64,000 nt of DNA from Jejuia sp047345485. GTDB lineage: Bacteria > Bacteroidota > Bacteroidia > Flavobacteriales > Flavobacteriaceae. This document shows, in pieces, positions 34,694 through 42,600 of this stretch. The stretch spans positions 1 through 64,000 of the forward strand of contig NZ_JBLFEN010000005.1 of the NCBI RefSeq assembly GCF_047345485.1, given 5' to 3'. Position numbers and translations under genes: made by a program. Each line of letters starts with the position of its first letter. Positions within the stretch are counted from its first letter, which is position 1. Below the pieces are notes generated by a model. The model was not told the origin of the DNA, searched no databases, and saw nothing but the letters and a program-made list of their open reading frames with translations.

Positions 34694-35899
34694 TTAATTG
34701 TCCGTTACTAGTTTTTCGGTAACGCGTGTGGCACTTATTTTGGAAGATACAATGCCTAAAACCGAAATGGTAATGAAAACAAGCGCTAAATTTTCTAGCT
34801 TTATACTTACGGGATACGCTAATGTTGGCGTTATTGGCACTAAACCAAATGTTTGTTGAAATACCACGACTAATATGCCTAAAAGCAACCCTACAATGCA
34901 ACCTACAAGCGTGATTACAGACCCTTGTATAAAGAAAATGTTACGCATGTGCTTTACGGGAACTCCTAAATTAAATAGTGTGTTTAGTGATGGTTTTTTT
35001 TCTAAAATCATCATGATAATAGAGCCTATTACGTTAAAAATTAATAGTGCCGATACTAGTGTGAGTAACAAGTAAATCAATAGGTTTTCGCTATTTAGCA
35101 TTTTATAGAGTGCATCGTTTAACTGCATGCGGTTTTTTACCGCAACGGTATTCCCTAAAATGGTTTGAATTTGTGCTGTTACAGCAGCCTCGTTTGCACC
35201 TTCGTTTAACTTAAATTCTATTGCAGAAATTTGATTGGGCTTGTAATTTAATAAGCGTTGAGCTAAACTAAGAGACGCGTATACGTAGTTATCGTTTAGT
35301 TTTTCGTTAATATCGAAAATACCAACGTTTAATGCTTTAACACTATTAAATGCATTTTTTGTTGATGTTATTTGGCCTTTTCCTGGTTTTGGCACATAAA
35401 TATTTACCTGTTTACCGTAGTCTAAAACACCAAAAGACAGGTTTTGAGACACGCCCCAACCTGCTACAATTTGGTTGGTATTTGGCGCTAACCAACTGCC
35501 ATAGGGTATTACCGATGTAATACTGCTTACTTTATCGTAGTTGGCGTCTACACCTTTTATGCTGGCTAGGTAATTTTTACCATCAGCATATACAATAACG
35601 CGTTCTTCTATAATTTCGGAATACAATGCGATATCTTCAATAGCTGTTAATGCGTCTCGTTGGGTATCTGTAATGTTAAAAGATTTACCAATAACGGTTT
35701 CGGCTTTTAAATCTGGATCTACAATGGTGGAGAATTGAAGGGTAAAATCTTTTAAACCTGCAAAGCCAGAAAGTACTACAAAAAGAGATGCAGCACCTAA
35801 AACTACGCCAACTAAAGCAATTATGGTAATAAAATTAATAGCATTATTGCTGCTCTTAGAGCGTAAGTAACGTTTGGCGATATATAAAGAAATATTCAA
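34694..35899 (-). CDS. FtsX-like ABC permease (LolC/LolE-type)
   Basis: A 401-residue membrane subunit with MacB/FtsX topology: a first helix after YIAKRYLRSKSSNNAINFITIIALVG (about 20-44), a large periplasmic domain (about 45-265) and three C-terminal helices (about 275-300, 325-350, 365-385). RYLR and GVVLGAASLFVVLSGFAGL match LolC/LolE lipoprotein-releasing permeases. No ATPase gene is next to it. Its ATG lies directly at the rbfA stop, so it is co-transcribed with rbfA. Lipoprotein release is the likeliest role. Confidence 0.85.
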   Translation of the reverse strand: MNISLYIAKRYLRSKSSNNAINFITIIALVGVVLGAASLFVVLSGFAGLKDFTLQFSTIVDPDLKAETVIGKSFNITDTQRDALTAIEDIALYSEIIEERVIVYADGKNYLASIKGVDANYDKVSSITSVIPYGSWLAPNTNQIVAGWGVSQNLSFGVLDYGKQVNIYVPKPGKGQITSTKNAFNSVKALNVGIFDINEKLNDNYVYASLSLAQRLLNYKPNQISAIEFKLNEGANEAAVTAQIQTILGNTVAVKNRMQLNDALYKMLNSENLLIYLLLTLVSALLIFNVIGSIIMMILEKKPSLNTLFNLGVPVKHMRNIFFIQGSVITLVGCIVGLLLGILVVVFQQTFGLVPITPTLAYPVSIKLENLALVFITISVLGIVSSKISATRVTEKLVTDN

Positions 35900-36304
35900 T
35901 TACGATTTCTTTCGTTTTTCTAATAAGTCTGGATTGTCTAGCGGGTTTTCTTTTCCTTTTAAAGACTGTTCTATACGGTCTATATACTCTAAAGAATCGT
36001 CTATAAAAAACTCTAAATTAGGCATACGGCGTAGTTGGTTTTTGGTGCGTTGTGCCATTTCATGACGAATTAAAGGCGTGTTGCTCCTAATACCTTCTAC
36101 TAGCGCTTTTGCTTTGTTATTTGGAAAAATACTTAAATATACTTTTGCAACCGATAAATCTACCGTCACTTTTACTTTAGATACCGATATGATAACACCG
36201 CGCATACCACCTTGAGTGGCTGCACCTTGTAATACATCAACCAAATCGTGCTGTAATACCGATCCTATTTTTTTTTGTCTTTGACTTTCCTCTACGTTAC
36301 TCAT
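35900..36304 (-). CDS. rbfA: ribosome-binding factor A
   Basis: A 134-residue KH-like cold-shock ribosome maturation factor that binds 30S subunits near helix 1 of 16S rRNA. SQRQKKIGSVLQHDL, ISVSKVKVTVDLSVAKVYLS and LIRHEMAQRTKNQLRRMPNLEFFIDDSLEYIDRIE are the RbfA core. First gene of a pair with the FtsX-like permease, whose start abuts its stop. Confidence 0.95.
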   Translation of the reverse strand: MSNVEESQRQKKIGSVLQHDLVDVLQGAATQGGMRGVIISVSKVKVTVDLSVAKVYLSIFPNNKAKALVEGIRSNTPLIRHEMAQRTKNQLRRMPNLEFFIDDSLEYIDRIEQSLKGKENPLDNPDLLEKRKKS

Positions 36305-36321
36305 TCTTAAGTTTTATACTG

Positions 36322-36329
36322 CAAAAATA
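36322..36329 (-). promoter_or_regulatory. rbfA promoter, -7 element
   Basis: TATTTTTG followed by C on the minus strand matches TAnnTTTG 18 bases ahead of the rbfA ATG. No clear -33 TTG. Confidence 0.55.
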
Positions 36330-36366
36330 ATGGATATTTTGTATCTTTCTGTAAAAGTAACGTTTA

Positions 36367-36780
36367 ATGAACAAAATAGAACATATTGGCATTGCGGTAA
36401 AACATTTAAAAGATGCTAATACCTTATTTGAAAAGCTATTTGGCATACCAAATTATAAAGTTGAGGAAGTGGAAAGCGAAGGCGTGAATACCTCGTTTTT
36501 TAAAGTTGGAGACACTAAAATTGAATTGTTAGAGGCAACCGATGATGATAGCCCTATTGCAAAATTTATTAAAAAGAAGGGAGAAGGTATTCACCATATT
36601 GCTTTTGATGTTGATGATATAGAGGCTGAAATAGAGCGATTAACCAAAGAAGGGTTTACGGTAATACATAAAACTCCAAAAAAAGGCGCAGATAATAAAT
36701 TGGTGGCGTTTTTACACCCAAAATCTACAAATGGTGTTTTAATTGAATTATGCCAAGAATTACCATTGCCATCAAAATAA
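36367..36780 (+). CDS. mce: methylmalonyl-CoA epimerase
   Basis: A 137-residue VOC-fold enzyme interconverting (R)- and (S)-methylmalonyl-CoA. EHIGIAVKHL (metal His near residue 5), KIELLEATDDDSPIAKFI, GEGIHHIAFDVDD and LIELCQ match the family, with paired His/Glu metal ligands. Serves propionyl-CoA or branched-chain degradation. Divergent from rbfA and monocistronic. Confidence 0.94.
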   Translation: MNKIEHIGIAVKHLKDANTLFEKLFGIPNYKVEEVESEGVNTSFFKVGDTKIELLEATDDDSPIAKFIKKKGEGIHHIAFDVDDIEAEIERLTKEGFTVIHKTPKKGADNKLVAFLHPKSTNGVLIELCQELPLPSK

Positions 36781-36843
36781 TAGTACGGTTTAAGTATAAA
36801 GTTAAATACAGTGGGTTTTGACGTTTCTTTTAAACAAAATTTC

Positions 36844-36874
36844 TTGTAGAGTTTTAAGAAATATAGTAATATTG
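36844..36874 (+). promoter_or_regulatory. tRNA promoter, now upstream of the inserted unit
   Basis: TTG (36844-36846), a 20-base spacer and TAATATTG followed by C (36867-36874) fit the Bacteroidota promoter with one mismatch. It lies 40 bases ahead of the truncated left tRNA copy and 350 bases ahead of the intact tRNA. It was presumably the tRNA promoter before insertion, and would now transcribe the GIY-YIG gene and tRNA together. Confidence 0.6.
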
Positions 36875-36913
36875 CACACTCTTATTTATAAGAGCATTAC
36901 ATTTCGCGTAATA

Positions 36914-36975
36914 GGGCCTATAACTCAGTTGGTTACCTGCCTACCTGCCGGTTAGGCAGGCAGGGAGTATCTGAC
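36914..36975 (+). pseudogene. truncated tRNA 5' half
   Basis: This repeats tRNA positions 1-33 (GGGCCTATAACTCAG... to ATCTGAC) and then diverges before the anticodon. It is itself interrupted in the D-arm by a 29-base palindrome (36936-36964). It cannot form a tRNA. Confidence 0.85.
36936..36964. repeat. CCTGCCT/AGGCAGG palindrome inserted in the tRNA relic
   Basis: CCTGCCTACCTGCCGG and TTAGGCAGGCAGG form an imperfect palindrome. The same type occurs at 55967-55994. Removing it restores an exact tRNA repeat, so it inserted cleanly after the duplication. Confidence 0.85.
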
Positions 36976-36988
36976 GAAACATATAAAG

Positions 36989-37246
36989 ATGTTTGTTTAC
37001 GTTCTTAGAAGTGATAAAGATGGAAGGTTTTATGTTGGTATTACCGCAACTATTGAAAAGCGGTTAAAAGAACATAATGCTGGAAAAACAAAAAGTACTA
37101 AAGGATATCGTCCTTGGAAATTGTTTTTCTTTGAAAGTTTTGATACAAGACAAGAAGCTAGAAAGCGAGAAAAGTATTTAAAAACTGGATATGGAAAACA
37201 ATGGATAAAAGAAAAATATAATAGGGCCTATAACTCAGTTGGTTAG
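36989..37246 (+). CDS. GIY-YIG family endonuclease ending inside a tRNA gene
   Basis: An 85-residue single-domain GIY-YIG nuclease. FVYVLRSDKDGRFYVGITATIEKRLKEHNAGK carries the GIY-YIG-equivalent YVL...YVG with the conserved Arg (about 25). RQEARKREKYLKTGYGKQW carries the Glu of the active site (about 57-60). Length is typical for the YhbQ-like minimal type. The last codons (NRAYNSVG, stop TAG) are the first bases of the intact tRNA, so coding and tRNA sequence overlap by 23 bases. The gene is bounded upstream by a duplicated tRNA half, which suggests a homing-like or site-specific mobile unit. Confidence 0.88.
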   Translation: MFVYVLRSDKDGRFYVGITATIEKRLKEHNAGKTKSTKGYRPWKLFFFESFDTRQEARKREKYLKTGYGKQWIKEKYNRAYNSVG

Positions 37247-37297
37247 AGTATCTGACTCATAATCAGAAAGTCCCTGGTTCGAGCCCAGGTGGGCCCA
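37224..37297 (+). tRNA. tRNA with CAU anticodon (elongator Met or Ile2)
   Basis: A full 74-base cloverleaf. The acceptor GGGCCTA pairs with TGGGCCC, the D-arm is CTCAGTTGGTTAGAG, the anticodon arm CTGACTCATAATCAG has a CAT anticodon, and the T-arm CCTGGTTCGAGCCCAGG is standard; the discriminator is A and CCA is not encoded. CAU could be elongator methionine or lysidine-modified isoleucine; sequence alone does not settle it for me. Its 5' end is also the 3' end of the GIY-YIG gene. Confidence 0.95.
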
Positions 37298-37301
37298 CTT
37301 T

Positions 37302-37337
37302 AAAACCCTAAACTTTTTTAGTTTGGGGTTTTTTAAT
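37302..37337 (+). terminator. tRNA terminator
   Basis: AAAACCCTAAAC (37302-37313) pairs with GTTTGGGGTTTT (37321-37332) and is followed by a T run. It lies five bases beyond the tRNA. Confidence 0.85.
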
Positions 37338-37373
37338 TCTTACATCAAAAAACAAGTAAAGTTAATTATAGTT

Positions 37374-37799
37374 ATGATTAAAAAGCTAAAAACTACTTTA
37401 ACTATTATAATCTGTATCTTATATTTAGGCGCATTACTACAAGAATGTTATTTGGTAGATGGTCATTCTTCTATTGGTTCGTTTGGCGTTTTTGCATTGC
37501 TTTTAGGATGGATGCAGTTTGATACTGTAGCACTAGTTTGGTTAGCTAACCCTTTGTTTGTAGTAAGTTTACTGTTATTTGTTTTTTCAAAAAAGTTGAA
37601 TTTGGGTTTGATATTAAGTGGTATTGCTTCAATTTTAGCAATTTATTTTTTGAATGTAACGGAGGTGCTAAGAGACGAATCGGGATATGTAGGTAAAATA
37701 ACAGGTTACTTACTAGGGTATTGGATGTGGGTTTCAGCAAATGTACTTTGTTTCTTTTCTTTCGTCTTGAAGAAATGGCTTAATAAGAAACAGCAGTAG
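37374..37799 (+). CDS. four-helix membrane protein of unknown function
   Basis: A 141-residue hydrophobic protein with about four membrane segments (about 6-22, 39-55, 58-76, 115-135) and short basic cytoplasmic ends (MIKKLK, KKWLNKKQQ). The frame can extend to a TTG at 37323, but that lies inside the tRNA terminator; the ATG at 37374 is the sensible start. No family recognised. It lies between the tRNA unit and the nuclease gene in the mosaic patch. Confidence 0.65.
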   Translation: MIKKLKTTLTIIICILYLGALLQECYLVDGHSSIGSFGVFALLLGWMQFDTVALVWLANPLFVVSLLLFVFSKKLNLGLILSGIASILAIYFLNVTEVLRDESGYVGKITGYLLGYWMWVSANVLCFFSFVLKKWLNKKQQ

Positions 37800-38042
37800 A
37801 AGTTAAAAAAAATACCTTAAAGTAATAAACTTAACAGTTACCTCAGCCTAATTTTGATGATACAGTACTCGTTTTATTCGCCAATAATTACCAAATTTTA
37901 ATTATAGTAAAGCCATAATTATTTTTAATTGAAGCTTTTTACTTTTATCAGCTTATTATAAAATAAGTAGTGTTGCGTATTTTATTGTCTCGATAAAATA
38001 TTTAAATTACAAAAGCTTAACAATTAACATTAAAACTATTAC

Positions 38043-38765
38043 ATGAAGCATCAAAATTTAAATAGAGAAGCTAGATATGGTGTGCCTGAAGCAGATCAAA
38101 TTCTTTACAACAGGCATTACGCATTAGGGTATTCCTACTATTTTAGGCAAGCCAAATGGGCACTTGAAATAGTAGACCCAGATATGACTCAAGTAGTAAG
38201 GAAAGATTATTTTAGATCAGATTATCGCATACCTGAAGAGTTTAGAGCAGATAAAGACGTGTATGCTAATTCTGGGTACAATAGAGGACATCTTGTGGCT
38301 AGCGCTAACCAAATTGAAACCGAAATACAGAATAGTGAGACGTTTTTATTATCTAATATGTGCCCCCAAGTTCCAGAATTTAATAGTGGTATATGGAAAC
38401 GACTAGAAGATGCCGTGAGACATTTAGACAGTGATAAAAAAGTATTTGAAACTTATGTTATTTCAGGGCCGTTGTTTTATTTTGATCAAGATGTTGTAAT
38501 GATAGGAGACGATAATCCTAATATAAAAGTGTCTTTACCAATACCACATGCTTTTTTTAAATCTGTACTTACTGAAAGAAATACTGGCACTTTTAATATG
38601 TGGTCTTTTATAATTCCTAATAAAAAAACGAGTGCGCCTTTAGACGACTTTTTAGTAGAAACCTCTAAAGTTGAGAAAATTTCTGGTTTGTTTTTATGGG
38701 ATACATTAAAAGGCACAAAAATTATGAATAAAAAGAATAGAATTAAAAAGATGTGGAGGCTTTAG
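38043..38765 (+). CDS. DNA/RNA non-specific endonuclease (NUC1 type)
   Basis: A 240-residue beta-beta-alpha-metal nuclease. YNRGHLVASANQ (Asn80-Arg-Gly-His83) is the DRGH-type active site with the general-base His; SNMCPQVPEFNSGIWKRLEDAVR supplies the metal Asn and Glu/Arg. No signal peptide is present, unlike many secreted or periplasmic relatives, so it may be cytosolic and would need control. Its last codons (ATGTGGAGGCTTTAG) lie in a 26-base repeat found again at 39601-39626, and just beyond the stop begins a relic of the TPR gene found at 48260. Confidence 0.85.
   Translation: MKHQNLNREARYGVPEADQILYNRHYALGYSYYFRQAKWALEIVDPDMTQVVRKDYFRSDYRIPEEFRADKDVYANSGYNRGHLVASANQIETEIQNSETFLLSNMCPQVPEFNSGIWKRLEDAVRHLDSDKKVFETYVISGPLFYFDQDVVMIGDDNPNIKVSLPIPHAFFKSVLTERNTGTFNMWSFIIPNKKTSAPLDDFLVETSKVEKISGLFLWDTLKGTKIMNKKNRIKKMWRL
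38740..38765 (+). repeat. 26-bp direct repeat, left copy
   Basis: GAATTAAAAAGATGTGGAGG plus CTTTAG covers the 3' end of the NUC1 gene and recurs exactly at 39601-39626. The two copies bracket about 835 bases that hold the TPR relic and the lipoprotein ORF. Confidence 0.9.
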
Positions 38766-38815
38766 CTCCATCAAAACAAGATATTTTTAAATGTGTGTGT
38801 TTAGTAAAATTATTA
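38758..38815 (+). pseudogene. relic of the 3' end of a TPR gene
   Basis: GGCTTTAGCTCCATCAAAAC and the following 35-40 bases match 49541-49600, the end of the TPR gene, at about 85% by eye. Translated, it gives LAPSKQDIFKCVC, against LAPSKQDIFKCAC in the intact protein, and then loses the frame. It starts at the NUC1 stop codon. The rest of that paralogue is gone. Confidence 0.75.
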
Positions 38816-38916
38816 CTATTAGTGGAGGGTTTTGCCTATAATAAAGTTTATAAATCACAATAAAATAATTTCAAATATTATATTTACTTAATTCTAATAT
38901 TAAAACTATATAAGTC

Positions 38917-39543
38917 ATCAAAAAATCTATTTATTATTTAAGATCAATCTTTATAATTTTATTATTATCCCTCACTTACAGTTCTTGTAATTCGCCAAAG
39001 TACAGTTATTTTTTTCATGAGGGTAAGTATGTAAACTTCAATAAAGGTAAGTGGCTACTCAATCAATCTCAGTCAAACTCTAAAATTTATGATACCGAAT
39101 TGTATTATCAATCGTTAAAACAATTCAAAGAAATTATAGGAACTTCTTTGTTAGAAATTGATGACGTTAGACTTACAAATATTATTACTCCTGATATACC
39201 TTTTAATCTGTCTAAAAAAGAGTTAATTACATTACATGAAGACTCAGGATGCGATTATTTAATAAATATTTCTGGAAAAATACTAACTCAAAATGCTGGT
39301 ATTTCCTTTAATTCTGACCCTTTTAACCATTATGCCACTAACGAGGCTAAAGTTTCATTAGCAATCTATAATCTTAAAAATGGAGAATTATTATCTGCTT
39401 CTGAAATTTTTGGCAAAGTAGAAGAAAGAGGTTCAGAATTTCGTAACAATGATATCCCTAGACTCGCTACAAGTTCTCATAACATAATGCTAACTGGTGC
39501 CAAAAAATTAATAAATAAGTATAAAAAGTATCAAATAAAATAA
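38917..39543 (+). CDS. putative lipoprotein with ATC in place of the start codon
   Basis: The frame is open from 38914 to 39543. From an ATC at 38917 it reads IKKSIYYLRSIFIILLLS...SSC, a standard lipoprotein signal in which only the ATG is missing (ATCAAAAAATCT for ATGAAAAAATCT). No ATG, GTG or TTG follows before the lipobox; the first is a TTG at 39100. The mature region (about 180 residues) includes KQFKEIIGTSLLEIDDVRL and SGCDYLINISGKILT and resembles small Bacteroidota lipoproteins of unknown role. It is either silent through loss of its start codon or uses a weak ATC start. Confidence 0.55.
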   Translation: MKKSIYYLRSIFIILLLSLTYSSCNSPKYSYFFHEGKYVNFNKGKWLLNQSQSNSKIYDTELYYQSLKQFKEIIGTSLLEIDDVRLTNIITPDIPFNLSKKELITLHEDSGCDYLINISGKILTQNAGISFNSDPFNHYATNEAKVSLAIYNLKNGELLSASEIFGKVEERGSEFRNNDIPRLATSSHNIMLTGAKKLINKYKKYQIK

Positions 39544-39600
39544 AGAGGTAATTCATAATACTGAACTCCCACTCTTGTATTGTAATAATCTAAAGATTAT

Positions 39601-39626
39601 GAATTAAAAAGATGTGGAGGCTTTAG
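39601..39626 (+). repeat. 26-bp direct repeat, right copy
   Basis: Exact copy of 38740-38765. It is preceded by ATTATGAA, as the left copy is at a distance of 12 bases, so similarity extends slightly beyond the 26 bases. Confidence 0.9.
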
Positions 39627-39656
39627 TAGTTTTGTCAGCTTATATGTTTTGAATTA

Positions 39657-42600
39657 TTATTTATCCAACCCCTTCTTCAAAACCTCTTTTATGCCTTCCA
39701 AATGCTCACTAAAAGTCATCATTTGGTTTAGTACTTGTACCATGTCGTTTTGATTACCAAAACCTTTGAGTTTGTTGTTTTTTATAAATGTAGTTTTAAT
39801 AGTTTCCCAACGTTTGCTTTCTGTCACATCTATTGTATTTGTAAGCTCCTTATATTTTAGTAAATTGGCTTCAGCTGCAGTGGTTAATGTTTGCGATTCG
39901 TTTTCATAATGTGATAATAAAAGTGTTTGCAACTCTTTATCATTCATTATAGGTACTACTTTAGCAACTAGCTTATTCATATCTCTATAAGACCCTTGCA
40001 ATTTAAATGACGGTTCTGTACGGTAGCTATCATCCATAGCTGCAGATGTAATATATGTAGCATTAACTTTCAAAACAGTATCTCTTATACTAACCACCTT
40101 ATCTAACACATCTAAATAATCTTGAATTTCTTGTTTTGTATGGTTTCCAGTTAAGTTTAAACTATCTCGACTACCCGTCTCTACAGCTGTTATCAATTGA
40201 TAAATATCATCAAAATATTTACTACTTAATTGGTGTAAAATAGGATTTGAAGTAAGTGCGTTTTCAATTAAACTTAGTTTGAATAAATCTACAGTATCGC
40301 CAATAACATCTCCTAAATTGTAAATATCTGCTCTATTGGCAAGCATATCTGGTATTTGAAATTTTTCACCACTTTCAGTATAAGGGTTTCCTGCCATAAT
40401 AACACAAAACTTTTTACTTCGTAAATCGTATGTTTTTGGCTTGCCGTTATACACACCCTCTATTTTTCGTGTGCCATCTGCAAGGGATATAAATTTTTGC
40501 AAAAACTCAGGGTTGCAATGTTGTATATCGTCTAAATACAACATCACATTGTTACCCATTTCAAAAGCTAAATTCAGTTTTTTGAGTTCTTCTCTTGCCG
40601 CTGCGTTATTTGCAGTTAATGGGTCTACAGAAGTAACCTCGTGCCCAATGGCTGGTCCATTTATTTTCATAAATACTAACCCTAAACGGTTTGCCATATA
40701 TTCCATTAATGTTGTTTTACCATAACCAGGAGGCGATATTAATAGTAACATCCCCATTCTATCGGTGCGCTTATTATCACCAACACTACCTAACTGTTTA
40801 GATAAATTATCGCCAAATAATGGTAAATACACTTGGTCTATCAATTTATTTCTTACAAAAGAGGATAGTACTCTCGGTTTAAATTCCTCTAGTTTTAAAC
40901 TGTCTTTTAAAGCCTCTGTAACCGAGTGTTTTGCATTACGATATGCAAGATATGCAGGCACTTCAACGGTATAAAACACTTCTGACTGATGTATGAAATT
41001 ATGATAGTTAAATTCAAAATTGCCGTTTTGAATGGTATCATGACTCCCTTTTAAATTCGATATAACTAAAGAAGGATTTACTTGAATACTATTTGAGTTT
41101 GCCTCAGTTTTAAATAAAATAAGTGCAACAACTTCGTATATATATGCTCTGTGTTCTTTTAATTCTGATTTTACAAATGAACTTACCCATTGCGTTGTTA
41201 ATTGTACAGCATCTATTGAGATTTTGTTATCACCAAGTGCTTTTTTTAATGAAGCTTTAAATGCAGTAATTACTTTTTTACTTTTTAATGTTTTTATAAA
41301 ACTATCATAAACATCTTGAGCTGTTTTACTAACACAAAACGTATTGTCGCTTTGCAATTCATCAAATAAGTAATGCGCCGCTTGCACATCTAGCTTATCT
41401 GCTTCACCTTTATAATATTTAGCTATACTTGCTTTAAATACCGTTGATTTTAATGCATTACATAACTGCTTAATAAGTACATTATGCGCCTTACTTTCTG
41501 GAAAAGCAGTTAGTACCTCTCCTGAAGCTTTTATCTTTTGATTCCAATCTGCTTTAGTAGTACTATCTAGTGCATTCCAAAAAAACTGCGCGTAAGCTCT
41601 CACTATAGGTTCATATCGTAATAGACCTAAATCTTGATGCTTATCGCGTAATGCCGTAAGTATTTTAGCAGCATCTTCATCATGAACACCCTTAATATAC
41701 CCTTCTGAATAGTTTTTACTGCTTTCTGCCTTAACAAGATCTAATAGTTTAGTATTACTGAGAGTATCTATGTTTAGCGATGTATCTATAAATAGTTTAT
41801 AGGCTAAGTACGAGGAACGGTATACGGTATCGTTTTCTGATACTAATTCCTGATTCCAATACTTTTTAGATTGTGTTAACGTTTCGTTTACAATAGTTTG
41901 ATAAAAATCGGTACCTGTAAGGTGGTATTTAAGCGTATTATCTTTATAAACAATCGTTAAGTCCAAAGGTTGCTTATTTACGCCAAATTTATGCTTGCCA
42001 AGTTTTATAATATTTTCACCATCTTCATATAAATCCTGAGTATCTTTTAGCTTTCTAACAGCATCTTCCTTGGCTACTTTTAGTCCAGTTTCAATAGCTT
42101 CGGCTTTTCCAGCATCGTCTAAATCTTTTAGATTATTTACGATATCTCGAAGCTTAGTAATCATTAAGTCTGACGCAAAATAACCGTTAATCTCTACCGT
42201 AGTTTTAAACGATTGTGCTTTTTTAGATACGCCTTTTAAAATACGTTTAGCAGCAGCTTCTAAGGTTACTGCCTTTCTGTTTCTTGCCTCAACAAGGCCG
42301 TTTTTTCTTGCTTCAAACGCATTATAAACTTCTTCTCTTTTTTCTATAATTTGAGCTATAAAGTCCTCAAAATCTGCAAATCTACCTTCTAAATCTTCTA
42401 ACTGAACAGAAACTTTATTTAAAAGTTCGTCTGTTTTCTCTGGAGTAGTAGCAATATCTAAGTAATTAATAATACTTTGATCTACTAATTTAAGTTGTGC
42501 AGCAAATTCTGCAGTCGCCTCTTTTTCGCCTAAGGTGTTTAGTTTGTTTTTTAATCCTGCTTTTAACTGATTAATAGTGGCAAAAATCAGGGAAATATTA

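Larger units (their letters stand above)
36909..37218 (+). mobile_element. GIY-YIG unit inserted at a tRNA gene
   Basis: A 310-base unit between two direct repeats of the tRNA 5' half. The left repeat is 36909-36935 plus 36965-36975; the right is 37219-37256 and belongs to the intact tRNA. Together 38 bases match exactly once the 29-bp palindrome in the left copy is ignored. The unit contains one gene, a GIY-YIG nuclease whose last nine codons and stop are tRNA sequence. The structure is that of an integration that rebuilt the tRNA on one side and left a truncated copy on the other. Confidence 0.75.

Noticed and set aside
34668..34901. A 77-codon minus-strand ORF over the 3' part of the permease gene
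   Set aside because: Out of frame with the FtsX-like permease, which is clearly coding there; His/Arg-rich nonsense composition.
36914..36975. A second functional tRNA gene
   Set aside because: It lacks the anticodon loop, T-arm and 3' acceptor strand and is interrupted in the D-arm.
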